A stretch of DNA of 64,000 nucleotides from Lumnitzera littorea. Its lineage: Eukaryota > Streptophyta > Magnoliopsida > Myrtales > Combretaceae. This document shows, piece by piece, positions 12,651 through 24,144 of this stretch; position 1 is the stretch's first letter, and each line of letters starts with the position of its first letter. The stretch covers positions 83,573,934 to 83,637,933 of the forward strand of contig JAMXBB010000011.1 in assembly GCA_024138015.1 (NCBI GenBank), in the 5' to 3' direction. A model generated the notes under the pieces. That model made no database searches and was not told the DNA's origin. It saw nothing but the letters and a program-made list of their open reading frames with translations. Made by a program: the position numbers and the translations under genes.

Positions 12651-14250
12651 AAGCAGCATCCGAATGGTATCTCAACTAGTATCAGAACGCTAAGATGAAT
12701 AGAAGGGAGAAGCTTAAGATAAGGGTCAACGTACATACGCCACTTAAGCTAAGGTTCACACACTTGCTGGAGAAAGATAACATTTACATGCTCTTCAACA
12801 TAACGCCTTGATCCTAAATGCACATTAAGGATCAATGATGTTCTTCTCTCCTATCATCTAGGTGCCTTTACACAATATCTAAATGATGCCGCTAAAACTG
12901 TAGCTACCATATAACCTAATTAAGCCTCAACTAATGAAAAGATGCCATGTGTTTAGCATCTGACGCCACTACATTTAATGTCTAAGTACCATCTACAACT
13001 TTATAAATATGCTATTAATTGCAGCATAACAGGGGGGAGTGACCGTTTGTAGGGTTTTAGTGAAGTATCTTATAAGGTTTAATACCTTAAGTAGAATCAA
13101 GATAGTCTTAGTAAATTTAGTCAAAATTTTGTTATTTCCTTGTATTTTTAGAGTATTAGGATAACTTTATAGCTCTTAGATTGTAGATTTCTCAACATAG
13201 AGTCTTCTAGGATTTTCAGTGTGCTACCATTAGTTATTTCTAAACTTTTATTTAGTGTTATTAGTGATGTCAACGATATTTTCTCTTAGTTTTTTCATAT
13301 TCTTTGTTATTAGCATGTGTAGCTAAGTTAGTTTAATGGGATTATTGTGTTTATGATTATTGAAAATGCATGATGCGTAAATTTTTGCTATGTAAGTTAG
13401 TTTTATCTGAAGTTTTGGTTAAGACATTCTTGTAAGTTTTCTTAAACTGCGAGCTACCATCAAGATTCCATAAATGCGATTATCCAATAGCATTGACTTG
13501 TGATGTTTATCGTTAAAGTGCTTAGGGTGTTTCAAACTTCATTTGACAATGAGTTTGGCTAAAACTACTTAATTTTGCATTCATAATGCAATTGGAAGTA
13601 TGGATAGTCCTACTTGACCATTTAAAAAGTTTAGCTTATGACAAAAGCTAAACTTCATAATGTGTCTTATAAGGAATTTATTCATAACCAAGGAATTTCA
13701 TTATAGAGAGAATTCAACCATCCATAACTGACGGTTAATGAGTTTTGGCCAAAATCCACATAAAGACTACTTAATATAACCTTAATGCACATGTTGCATT
13801 AGAAATTAGAGGATTGAACCTAGTCTAGTATTTAGCCTTATTTCCTTCCTTATAGATATGATCTTGACTCATTAGATGTACACTACAATCACAAGCCGAT
13901 ACACTTACTGATTATACTCGCTTTTCAAAAGTAGTTATGAAAGTAGTGGTTTGTAATAATTGATTTTCAACTATTTTACAAGCAAGTTAAGTTTTTTTGC
14001 CTCATTGTTAGAGGAGAAAATAATGCGACTAATAATAGGTTGGCAATGGACTTTGAGATTAGATCATTTTCTTTCTCTGGTTGTTGGTAGATAGATTAGT
14101 TAAATGAGCTTTCTTCTTAAGATGTTTTAGTTGCTACTTAGAACTTTTATTAGTAATTGTTTGATACTTTCGCTACAGTCCCTAGCCAACACTAATTGAG
14201 CTAGGATTATACTACCTATATTTGTTATCATTTGCAAGCTATAGTAAGGT
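12650..14250 (+). mobile_element. Probable 5' LTR or leader of a decayed gypsy element
   Basis: This stretch precedes a degenerate primer-binding-site-like sequence and a gag remnant. The words just before 14250 ('acagtccctag...gctatagtaagg') resemble the end of plant Athila/Tat LTRs. An earlier tRNA-iMet-like PBS word (TAGTATCAGAACGC) lies near 12678. No partner LTR could be aligned by eye, so the boundaries are guesses. Confidence 0.3.
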
Positions 14251-14257
14251 AGTTCAA

Positions 14258-15060
14258 TTGGTTTTCAGGGAGATTTGTTGTGTAAAGAAGGAGAGTAAGG
14301 GAGATTATATTAGAGTTTGACTTAGAAATAGAGAGAACCTTATACAAACGTCTAAAAGAGAGAAAAAGGGTTAAACACGTGGAGTTAGACAATTTAGGTA
14401 AAGAGATTAATAGTGGAAATGGAAATGGTAATGATTAGAATAAGGCATGATTGGAATACTCAATGCCAAATACGAATGAGGTAGTGCCACTTATAACCTG
14501 GACTACGATCTAAGCAAATAACTTTGAGTTAAAGTCGACGTTAATACAAATGGTGCAACCTAACTAGTTTGGGTGGTGGATCACCATCAAAAGAACCATA
14601 TGAGCATGTTCAGAATCTTTTGCAACTTTGTTTAACTTTAAATGTAAATGGAATCACTGACGATGTGATACATCTAAGATTTTTCACTACAAGACAAAGC
14701 AAGAAACTGATCAAGTTCATTGTCACCTAATGCCATTCAAACTTAGGACCAATTAACCTAGAGAATCCTATTCTATTTCTTTTCACTAAGGAAAATAGAG
14801 AAACTAAGGATTAAAATCATACAATTTAGATGAACAATTGGAAGCTATCCTATGAAGGATGGGAATGGTTTAAGGAATTTTTAAGAAAATGCCTCTATTA
14901 TTGATATGCCTTGAGATCTACACATACATAATCAGATGCAATACAACAAAGGGTAGATCCAACTAAGTTATAGCCAAAAGTAAGATGGGTTCGAAGCAAA
15001 CTTAAGAGTTACTCAATAAATATTACACACTAATGAACGCTCACAAACCTAAAGGAGCCT
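14258..15060 (+). pseudogene. Ty3/gypsy (Athila/Tat-like) gag remnant with PBS
   Basis: A degenerate match to the tRNA-Asp primer-binding site used by Athila elements (TTGGTTTTCAGGGAGATTT against TTGGCGCCGTTGCCGGGGA) starts at 14258. About 350 bp later, frames on + read EHVQNLLQLCLTLNVNGITD, close to the conserved gag segment 'H..NFLEICDTFKINGVTDDAIRLRLFPFSL'. Near 14865 a frame reads EWFKEFLRKC, matching the gag 'WE.FK.LLRKCPHHG' segment. Stops and frameshifts interrupt the reading frame. No protease or polymerase motif follows, so this is a broken 5' part of an old element. The family assignment is moderately secure and the lineage tentative. Confidence 0.5.
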
Positions 15061-15289
15061 TGCTAGCAGAGTTCTTATCTAACACTAATAAATAGGATAT
15101 CTTGGCTCACAGATTCGATTATGATAAAGAAACACTCCCTATAAAGAATAAGATCCCCAATCGCCTACCTAAGTGGACACTCTATGGGAGAGATCGCCCT
15201 GTAAAGGGTTAAGACATGCAATAACAACCACAAAAGCTAAATCCCTTACTTAAGACAACTTTACCTTCGATCACTTATGATATTAGGCA

Positions 15290-16570
15290 AGTATACTTGT
15301 TGGATCTATAGTATAGTGCAATTGTCCAATAGAGACCATAAGTACTAATACTAACTAATTCTCTATTATTTAACTGATAAATCATAATACAATAACTCAA
15401 CATCAAATCTATACTATGAATCAACTACTAAACAAGACTCAATTTAAGGATCAAGAAAGCAATTAAATTAAAAATTTACTTTAAGAATGCAATTATGTAT
15501 CTAGATTTTGCTTTCCCTAGAATTAAACATGTAACTTCTATGAAAATCTTCCTAATTCCATCTTTAATTTTATTTATCGAGAGATTTTCTAATAAAGTTA
15601 ATAACTTTCTCAAGTTTATTAACCATAATCTTTAAATTACTTATTAAAATCTCTTTTTAATAACACAATTCAAGATTGCATTAAAGATCAACAAATTCTA
15701 TTAAAGAAAACAATCAACATCTGGAAAAATCATACAACTTATCTCTAAGATTTCATAAACTCTCATCAATTTTGCCTAAATCTAATTATACAATCAATCT
15801 CTCAATTATTCTGCATAATATCAAATATTTAGATAAATACTCTCAACATATTAATCTAAAACAAAAAAAAAAGAACATATAATTGAATCAATAAAATTAA
15901 AAGACTTCATTAAATCTAAAGAATAAACCAAATCGCATGATCATCCTAAATTCCACAAAAATATAGATACAAGAAATCTAAGCTCTAATCTTGGCAAAAG
16001 ATAAATCTTAAATCAAAACAAAAGAAATCGTGAAAAATGGAGCTATGAATCTTGAATTAATCTCTCAATCTTGACGCTTGGATAGAATGCCCTCTTATGC
16101 TCTTCTAGTTCTTTGAGTCTCTAAAAATTCATGTGTAAAAATTGTGTTTGAAAACCTTAAGACCCCTCTATATAATGGACTAAAAAAAATAGCAATAGAC
16201 GATGTTAGACATTTTTATCCAAGTTTTTCAAGGAAAATAGTAGCTCTTAAGTGGACATGACCTATGACACAATTATATCACCTAGTCATGTCAATTTCTC
16301 TTCTCAACCTTTTCATTCTCTTAAAATAAGCCTCCTAGTTGGACATAATCATATCAGCTGATCATGTTCCACTTCAAAACTCCATAACTTCTTCATTTAA
16401 ACTCCAAATTAAGCGAAACTTGATCTATTTTCTTCGTTTTCACTCTTAGAACGCATTAAAACCTTCAAATCAAAATTTTATTTGTGTCAAATCCTTTAAA
16501 CATAAGCTAAAATGATAAGGAAAATGCTATAAAATCACTATGATAAATATATTCAAATTAAAGCTCATCA
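15290..16570 (-). mobile_element. LTR-like block, minus orientation
   Basis: Read on the minus strand, the block starts TGATGAGCTTTAATTTGAAT, like plant gypsy LTRs. It contains a TATA-like word (CCATTATATAGAGGGG, near 16166-16181) and finishes in 'atagatccaacaagtatacttg', which resembles LTR ends next to a PBS. No coding sequence is visible. It may be a solo LTR or one end of an element otherwise lost. No second copy or target duplication was found. Confidence 0.35.
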
Positions 16571-19500
16571 ACTTATCAATGCAGACACTCAATGTAAGGG
16601 GTTATCCTGTGAAATGCTAAGTTCCTTGTAGGGATGATTGTAAAGCTAAGCCCTTACTTGGGACTTAATGTTTGATAACCCCACAATGGGTACCAAAATT
16701 TTAGTAGTAGGTTCTCGTTATAAGAACCTTAAGCCTGGTTGAGGAAACTTTTATAGGTTGGTAAAGCTTGTGAGGCTAACATAAAAAGCAAATGTGAATT
16801 AAAGAGGGCATCGAAGTTTTTTAGTGTGACTACTCCTAAGCTTAAGTTAGTTAAAAGAAAATGATAACATAATACCAACTTTTTAGAGAGAAAAAGGACT
16901 TTACGGTTTCTTGGGTTACTCCTAACCCCAACATCCCTCACCCAAACCTAGAGGTGCTTAAGGGCTTATATAGAAGGGATAAATGAGCTATGAGTGGTGG
17001 ACTTCTACTACTTAGCCTTCTGCAGGTGTTATTGCTTTAGGTAGCAAATCCTTACATGGTTAGAATTGAGCAACTGCAATCCACATATGCCATTTGTCCT
17101 CTTTTATCTTCTTATTATAGAGATTGGGCACATTCATGGGTCAAGTGTAGACTTAGAGGCCTATGGTAAAAATGAACCATCAACACATACAATAAGCATT
17201 TGCCTTTTATTAATAATATTCATAAATACATCATAAAACATCTTGATATACTAGACACAAAATACAACATCTTTCGCTATGTTAGTGGAAGCTAATGAAA
17301 ATTATTGAAGCATGGAGCAAAAAAAGAATAAGAGGAGTGAAAATGAGAGAGAGAAAGAGAGAGAAAATGTGTAAGTTATTCTACAATGATGTGTGAAAAC
17401 AATATTTTAAACTATAATAATTTCTTAATAATAGTAATAGAGAATTGATCAACCATAATTTGAATTTTAAAAGTTTACATGTGATTTCATTATTTAAAAT
17501 TTGAAAAAGAAAAATTTTATTTATAAATAATAAGAAATTATACATTTAATCTTTATTTATATGATTATTTCATATTGAGCTAATAAACAATAAGAAAATC
17601 TATATTTTCACCTTTTTCTTCTTTACATACTTATGTTTTGTATACTCTCTTTTCCTAACAAATACTGGGGAAAAAAAGAGCTAAAACCATTGGGGTTAAA
17701 GAAAAAAAGAAAGAATTTTTTTTTTCACCTTAAATATATTTCATGTAGAATTTTTTATGTTTAACTTTTTTTTTTTAAAATGAAAGTAAAACCAACTACA
17801 AAAATTGTAAAGAACCAAACTGTAGATATCCACATCACCTCTATCAATTAATATATTGAAATTATTCAAGACATTAAATTTATTTGCATAGTAAGGGGGA
17901 GAATTCACTAAAACGACCTAAGTTTTCTTTAGATTTTTTTATCTTTAAGACTTATATTTTCATTTCATTTTATTTTAAGATATAAGGATTTAGAAAAAAA
18001 AAAAAAAAAAAGTCAAAACAAAGACTATGATGCTCTCTATTACAAGTGTAAGTGCTATTAAAAGTGAAGTCTTGAAATTAATTAAAAAGAAAAAGTAAAC
18101 ATTGTCTTAAGATTAAAAGTTTAAAAAAAAAAGGGAAAAAATGTTGGTATTACAATGAAAAGGTATGAAAAACGTAATTCTGCTATTGTTGTTTTTCTTT
18201 TCTAAAACTAACTTTGATCACAATTGTAACTATGAATGATGGGGACCTCATTTCCCATTTGCGATAATTAATGGTTCAAACTAGAGATTACCAAATACAT
18301 AGGGTGAGTAAAATATGAAACTCTACCTGTACTCTAGTTTGTAATGTATAAGTTTCAAATCTTAGAATCGAAACCTTGTAGCATCTTAGAATTATACCTA
18401 TAAAACTATAAGGTATAGGGTACTATATGGAATATGTGAACTTTGTCTTTCTTCCTAAAAATTCTAAATTTATGTGATATAAAATAGTAATGTATATGTA
18501 ATATTATAAGTTCTTTATTTGCAAAACCTATTGAATCTATAGCAAAGTCTGTGAAATTAATAAAAGTAATTTTTCCTATCCTTATTATTTTATATTTATG
18601 TAATCTTGCCAATTATTAGTAAATGGGAAAGAATAAGGAAAATAATGAAATATGTAAAGCTAAAAAGGAGAGTAAGGAAGAGTAAGGGAAAGGATAAAAA
18701 AATAAATAAATTGAGAAAGGTGATAAAAGGTTTAGCCATTTAGGGCTATTAATTTATGTGCTTGGCTTAAACTTTTTCTTTCACTCAAACATTAATTGGT
18801 CGAATAATATGATACTATCATTTATTTGTGTTATTTAATAATTTTTATAAAGTAAATACATAAAATCACAAAACCTTACTTATATTTTAGAGTATGAGTT
18901 TCAAGGTGAATATAGAACAAGAAAACCTTATAACTATTAGAGCAGTTTTCGAAAAATTTTTACTTGGCTTTTATCCTATGACTTTTAATGCTCACTTAAA
19001 ACCTACTTAATTAAATAAGGTACAAATAGACACCTAGATAAGTAGTTGGTACAAATAAGTATTTTGTACAATAAGATTACTCGTTCACCTTTTACTTAAA
19101 CTAATTGATGTAAATAAAAATAATTTGAAAGTTCACTTTTTACTTAAACTAATTGATGTAAATCGAAATAATTTGCAAAGTGAATCATCTTCATTTACCT
19201 TCTTGGAATTTATATCAATTTACCAATTAAAGATTTTGCCTCATAATTAATGATTAAGATTAATATTGTTAGGCTTGTACCTAGAGGTTGACTTGAGAAT
19301 AAAAACTGGTCAAGAGTCGAGAGAGTTAAATTAAGATCAAATTGAGGTCAATAAAAATATTAAAATATAATTCATATTTATTTATAAAAAATAAAATTAC
19401 ACGTTTTTTTAGATTTGAAATTTGAGTTTTTTTTTTTACACCTTACATTTTTTTCTTATATTTACATTTAATTTTTTTAGCAAATCAATTCATTATCTAA

Positions 19501-19860
19501 AAGAAAATAACATATTTCAATCTTAAAAACTGACTTATTAGACTTACTAGTTCAACTATGCCAAGTCAAAGTTATTGTCCATCAGAACCAAAAGATGATA
19601 CGGAATAATTTTATTGCCAGAGTAAGTTGAATCGGACAGTTAACCTAAATCCGATAATATTAGTTAAGATTACAAGGAGAAGATGATATTATAATGTTAT
19701 GGCAAGGTATTCAGATAATTTTCACATTTATTTGTGAATTAAAAGAGGTTGGGAGGAGGAAAATAACCCCAAAAAATTTATAGTCTTTAGTTCACATTCC
19801 GAGAAACCAAAACCCTACTGAAAAAAAGAATAAACCACAAAATTCCAGAACCTTCTATAA
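16571..19860. other. Intergenic region, no gene seen
   Basis: From 16571 to 17170 the composition resembles LTR-retrotransposon sequence but has no pairing partner. From 17171 to 19860 the DNA is strongly AT-rich with poly-A and poly-T tracts (for example near 17990-18010). A short imperfect 48-bp direct duplication lies at 19084-19180. The last ~200 bp form the promoter region of the CacyBP-like gene. Confidence 0.45.
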
Positions 19861-19875
19861 TCTTTAGGGAAAAGC

Positions 19876-19885
19876 AAACCCTAAA
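19876..19885 (+). promoter_or_regulatory. Telo-box upstream of the CacyBP gene
   Basis: AAACCCTAAA, the plant telo-box core, lies 155 bp before the ATG, in or just before the 5' UTR. A related 'aaaaccct' word occurs near 19809. Telo-boxes are enriched near the start of housekeeping and translation-related plant genes. A function here is inference. Confidence 0.45.
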
Positions 19886-20039
19886 CCTCCAAAGTTCTCA
19901 AACTATTCCTTTGTGCTCTCTAGGACTTTCCAAACACACCGGATAGCGCCTTTCTTTACAACTAGAAGGTTCCTAGATTGAGCAACTGCCTGTTTTTTAA
20001 CTTCTTATCTTCTTTGTTTTCACACACAGAGTGGTGAGA

Positions 20040-23000
20040 ATGGCGGATGATTTGGCATCGGATTTGGAGGAGCTTCGACAACTTCAAAACGTCGCAAAGC
20101 GTCCTCGTGTTATCTCTTTCATTTCCTCCGAAATACGCAACTTAGAGAAGGTTCTTCTCCTTTTCCTCTGATCATTCATTTCGTTCTGCTACTTTACATA
20201 TTTAGGTTATTCGATGCAGTCTTATTTTCCAGTGACGTTATTTCACGATTGATGTGCATATGGTTATACTTGTCTTGTGAGTAAAAATTGCATCTTTGAC
20301 GACTTTAGCATTTACATTGTCGAATATGTAGTTGGTTCTATCTCGTTTGCTTATTTGCGCATAGAATAGATGTCGTCTAGACAGCTATTTCGTTTCATTC
20401 ATTTTAAGCATGTGAAATGCCAGAAACTTCGTAGGATTTCATTAGTGATTTCGAGTTTATAGTGTGCTAAATATGAAATGCTAATCACCCACAAGAAAGT
20501 TGTGAAATGCTCTCAAATACATACCAATCACCATGAACTCTCCGACATATTTATTTGAATTATGCTGCTTCTCTGTTAAAAACAAAGGATTTCTGGCAAC
20601 CATTCAGTAACTAATTGTCAAAGATATTGTTGTATTATGGATTTAGCTTACCCATCTATAAATTGCATTCTCATTCATATCCCAACCAATCACCATGAAC
20701 TCTCCGACATATTTATTTGAATTATGCTGCTTCTCTGTTAAAAACAAAGGATTTCTGGCAACCATTCAGTAACTAATTGTCAAAGATATTGTTGTATTAT
20801 GGATTTAGCTTATCCATCTATAAATTGCATTCTCATTCATATCCCAACCAAGCTGCTATAAATGAGAATATTAGATGTATATTCCACTTTTGGCATCTCT
20901 TAGAAGCAACATGTAACTGGAAGGGACACAAATGCTTGGGGACCACTTGGATAGAGGGAAAGGTTGAAGTTATATTGTGGTTAGCTATTGGAAATAAAGT
21001 TATTGAATGTAGGTAGTTCTGAAAGTTCACCAACTGCAGCAGCTAATCATGGTGTAACTAAGAAATCTTTGTAGAAAAGCCTGGACAATATTTTGCCAAT
21101 CCATCTCTCATTGATGAAGCTTGTTACATCTTTAGTTCTCTGCCTTCCTTGTCTCTTTTGGTTTTTCTCTCTTACATTTCTTTTTCCATTCTCTAGTTAA
21201 TGTTTGGGCCATCTTCTGTTGATCATCCTTCCTTTTCATTTTAGTTTGTTCATGTTTTGGTGTCCTTCATGTCTTGATTTATCACTTTGATCAATCAATC
21301 CACTTGTTTCATTTCATTTTGTTATTTATTACTTTTCGTAGACCAAACCGATGGACGACTTATTAATTCATATAATTTATCTCATTCCAGTTTATTTTAT
21401 TATATTTTTGGTTCCCCATACATTTTCCACTTTTCTTTGGCAAGGTTGATATATCGGAGTCTTTCTTGAGGGATGTGTTAAAAGTAGTTGTTTCATAAAC
21501 TTCTTATACATTCAGCATGCATGATTACAGAAGCATTTCCATATAAATGGTGCCTCTCAGTTATGGCTAAATATAGAATTGTATAACTTCCAAAATATAA
21601 GTTTATGCAAAAAGAGAGTAGCATCTACATTTTAGATCATTTCTTATAGATATTTCCAAAAAGAGGCAAAAAAGATGCAATTTTTGAAAAGTTACATCTT
21701 TCAAATAATGTTCAATTATAAAGAAATCTAATATCCCTCTTATATGATGCATCTAAACCATTTTGATAAATAACTATTATATATAGTGTGTAAATAGAAT
21801 ATTTTCAAAATTTATGTTATTAAAATTTTTTATTATACCATTACTTGCATATAGTATGCACTATGATCTAGTTAATTACATTGTAGCTATTCATTGTACA
21901 TAAAGTTCATATAGTTCTTAGATAGTTTTAGAAGTTTTCATTAGTTATTTGCTAAATATTGATTCTTCTAGATTGTCTTAAAAGTTTCTAGTTAATTCAA
22001 GATTATGCTAGTTATTAGATGATTCGAAGTTTGGTTAAGAACTCCTTTTATGTACAAATACTTGAAACTCTTGTGATTATTTCAATGAGAAGTTCAATTT
22101 TTCCTTTAGACAAAAATCATTTTGTGTCCTATTGAGTTTATTCACATCAACTTTCATTTCATTGGGGTCTTTGTTGCAACTTGCCAGGTGATACATTGTT
22201 TTCCAAAAACATGATTGTCTTTCATCAATTAAGTTTTGATGATTGTACAGAAAAAGCTAAGGTATGCCATGATCGTCACAATGAAATGCATTGAGACCTT
22301 GAGATTGGGAAAAAGTGGGATGTTATTTTTCCAGAAGAAATAGATGTATTTTTAATATCCTTTTTCTTTCTTTTTTCTTTATGGGTTTTGTTGTTTTCCT
22401 TTTTGTGGGGGTGGGGGGTTATGGAAAAACCCATATATATCAGATCTTGGTTGTTACTTTGTATTCTTGATGAGGTGTTTACTACATTGAATTGGACAGC
22501 TTCCAGCTGTCTTGAATCCTTTTAGTGCTGCTTCTAAGTCAGTCCTTATCCTGTTGCAACAAGTATTATTAAATCTGTTACTATCAACTAGTAATTGCAT
22601 GTATGCTGATAGTTTTTATTTGTCACGTTGTCAAAAGTTATCAAGAGACGCTGCCAGTACCCATGCTTCACAAACACCAACACCTACTCCAACTCCAGCA
22701 AAAGTGCCCTCTACCCTGTCATTGAATTACATAACTGTTAGTTCTTTCAGCTGGGATCAGGATGGTGACAAAGTCAAGGTAAGGTTATTTGTTTGTTCCA
22801 GACACCAGATGTTCTGGCTAATAAATATATGAAATGTAGACTGCTGTAGAATATGTAGTTAGAAGTATCCATCTCTTGCTGCAGGTATACCTGTCGCTGG
22901 AGGGAGTTGATCAAGACAAGGTTGAAACTGAATTCAAGCCAATGTCTTGTGACATTAAAATCCACGATCTTCAGGGAAAGAACTACCGATTTGTTGTCCC

Positions 23001-24144
23001 CAAACTAAACAAGGAAATTGTGCCTGAGAAATGTAAGTTGTTGGTGAAGCCTACAAGGATAATGGTGACATTGGTGAAAGCTTCAAAAGGGAACTGGTTA
23101 GATTTGCATTTTAAAGAAGATAAGGTAAGTAGATTTTCCTAAAGAAACTGGAAACTGTCTCCATTTTATTCAAAGATGATCACCAATTAATGATTTGTTA
23201 CTTCTGTTGGCAGCTAAAGCCTGACCTCGAAAAAGAAAAAGATCCCATGGCAGGGATCATGGACTTGATGAAGGTACAGCTTTTTTCCATGCTCATTGGC
23301 TACTTTTGTCCTTCGGTCGAATATTTGCTTATGCATTTCCACACGATTTATTTCATGTATCTGAATTTGTTGACTTGGTGTGAACAGAGATCCTTTTACA
23401 AACTTTTTGCCTTACCAGAGCCAAAGTAAGTTTTTAAAAGAAATCCTGATAGAATGAAGGAAAAGCAAATTTGCTTATTCCCAGATTTTTCCACTCAAGG
23501 AATATTGCTTCACACCATGTATTGAACTGCCTCCTTCTATTTAGACTCTTAGGTAACTGCTTCCGAGTAGATCTTTCTAGAGAAATAACAGAACTACTCC
23601 ACGTGGCAACTACTATTCCACCAGTCCTTTCCCCTTACCACTTCCCTTTCACCGTGAGTAAGCATGTAATAAAGGAAGATGAACTCTAGGGATGCTAACA
23701 AATCCCCCATTTAGTGTGATTTACTCAATTCTTTCTAAGACGTGTTAATAGCAGATGCGTACCTGCCACTGCCAGTACGTTCTCTTATCTTAGCTTGTGC
23801 AAATTGTGGCAATAAATTCTCTGCTGGGCTTTTGAGCATGTTGCTAATGTTTGGATAATATTGCTAAATTTTTTGGAAGTTAGTGCCTTTTTTTACCTCT
23901 TCTTTTCTTATTATGGCATTTCTTGAACAATTCAATGCCTGGTTTCCTAAGTGAGATGAATAATCTTGTATATGGGACATTATACATAGACCTTTATTTC
24001 TAATGATTATGTGACTTTATAATTTCTTGTATACTGCAGAATATGTATGATGAAGGGGATGATGAAATGAAACGGACCATTGCTAAGGCATGGACTGATG
24101 CCAGATCTGGCAAGACAGCTGATCCTCTCAAGGGATACCGTTGA
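20040..24144 (+). CDS. CACYBP: Calcyclin-binding protein (CacyBP/SIP-like), CS and SGS domains
   Basis: Exons are 20040-20150, 22638-22778, 22885-23124, 23214-23273 and 24040-24144, each junction GT-AG and phase 0 (657 nt, 218 aa). Residues 1-37 (MADDLASDLEELRQLQNVAK...SSEIRNLEK) match the N-terminal helical region of the family. Residues 47-60 are a Thr-Pro-rich linker (QTPTPTPTPAK). Residues ~67-160 form a p23-like CS domain (SFSWDQDGDKVKVYLSLEGV ... GNWLDLHF). Residues ~176-213 form an SGS segment (MAGIMDLMKNMYDEGDDEMK...). CacyBP is an adaptor. Animal homologues bind S100 proteins, Siah-1 and Skp1 in ubiquitin ligase complexes, and CS domains commonly contact Hsp90. The plant role is less defined. 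The 2487-bp intron 1 contains a tandem duplication. The exon 2 acceptor (CAAAAG) is the least certain junction; it gives the family-like sequence LEK|LSRDAAS. Confidence 0.9.
20524..20847 (+). repeat. 162-bp tandem duplication in CacyBP intron 1
   Basis: Copy 1 is 20524-20685 and copy 2 is 20686-20847. Both start CCAATCACCATGAACTCTCC and end before CCAA. I see only one difference (tacccatc against tatccatc). The near-identity indicates a recent segmental duplication. It lies wholly in the intron and touches no splice site. Confidence 0.92.
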
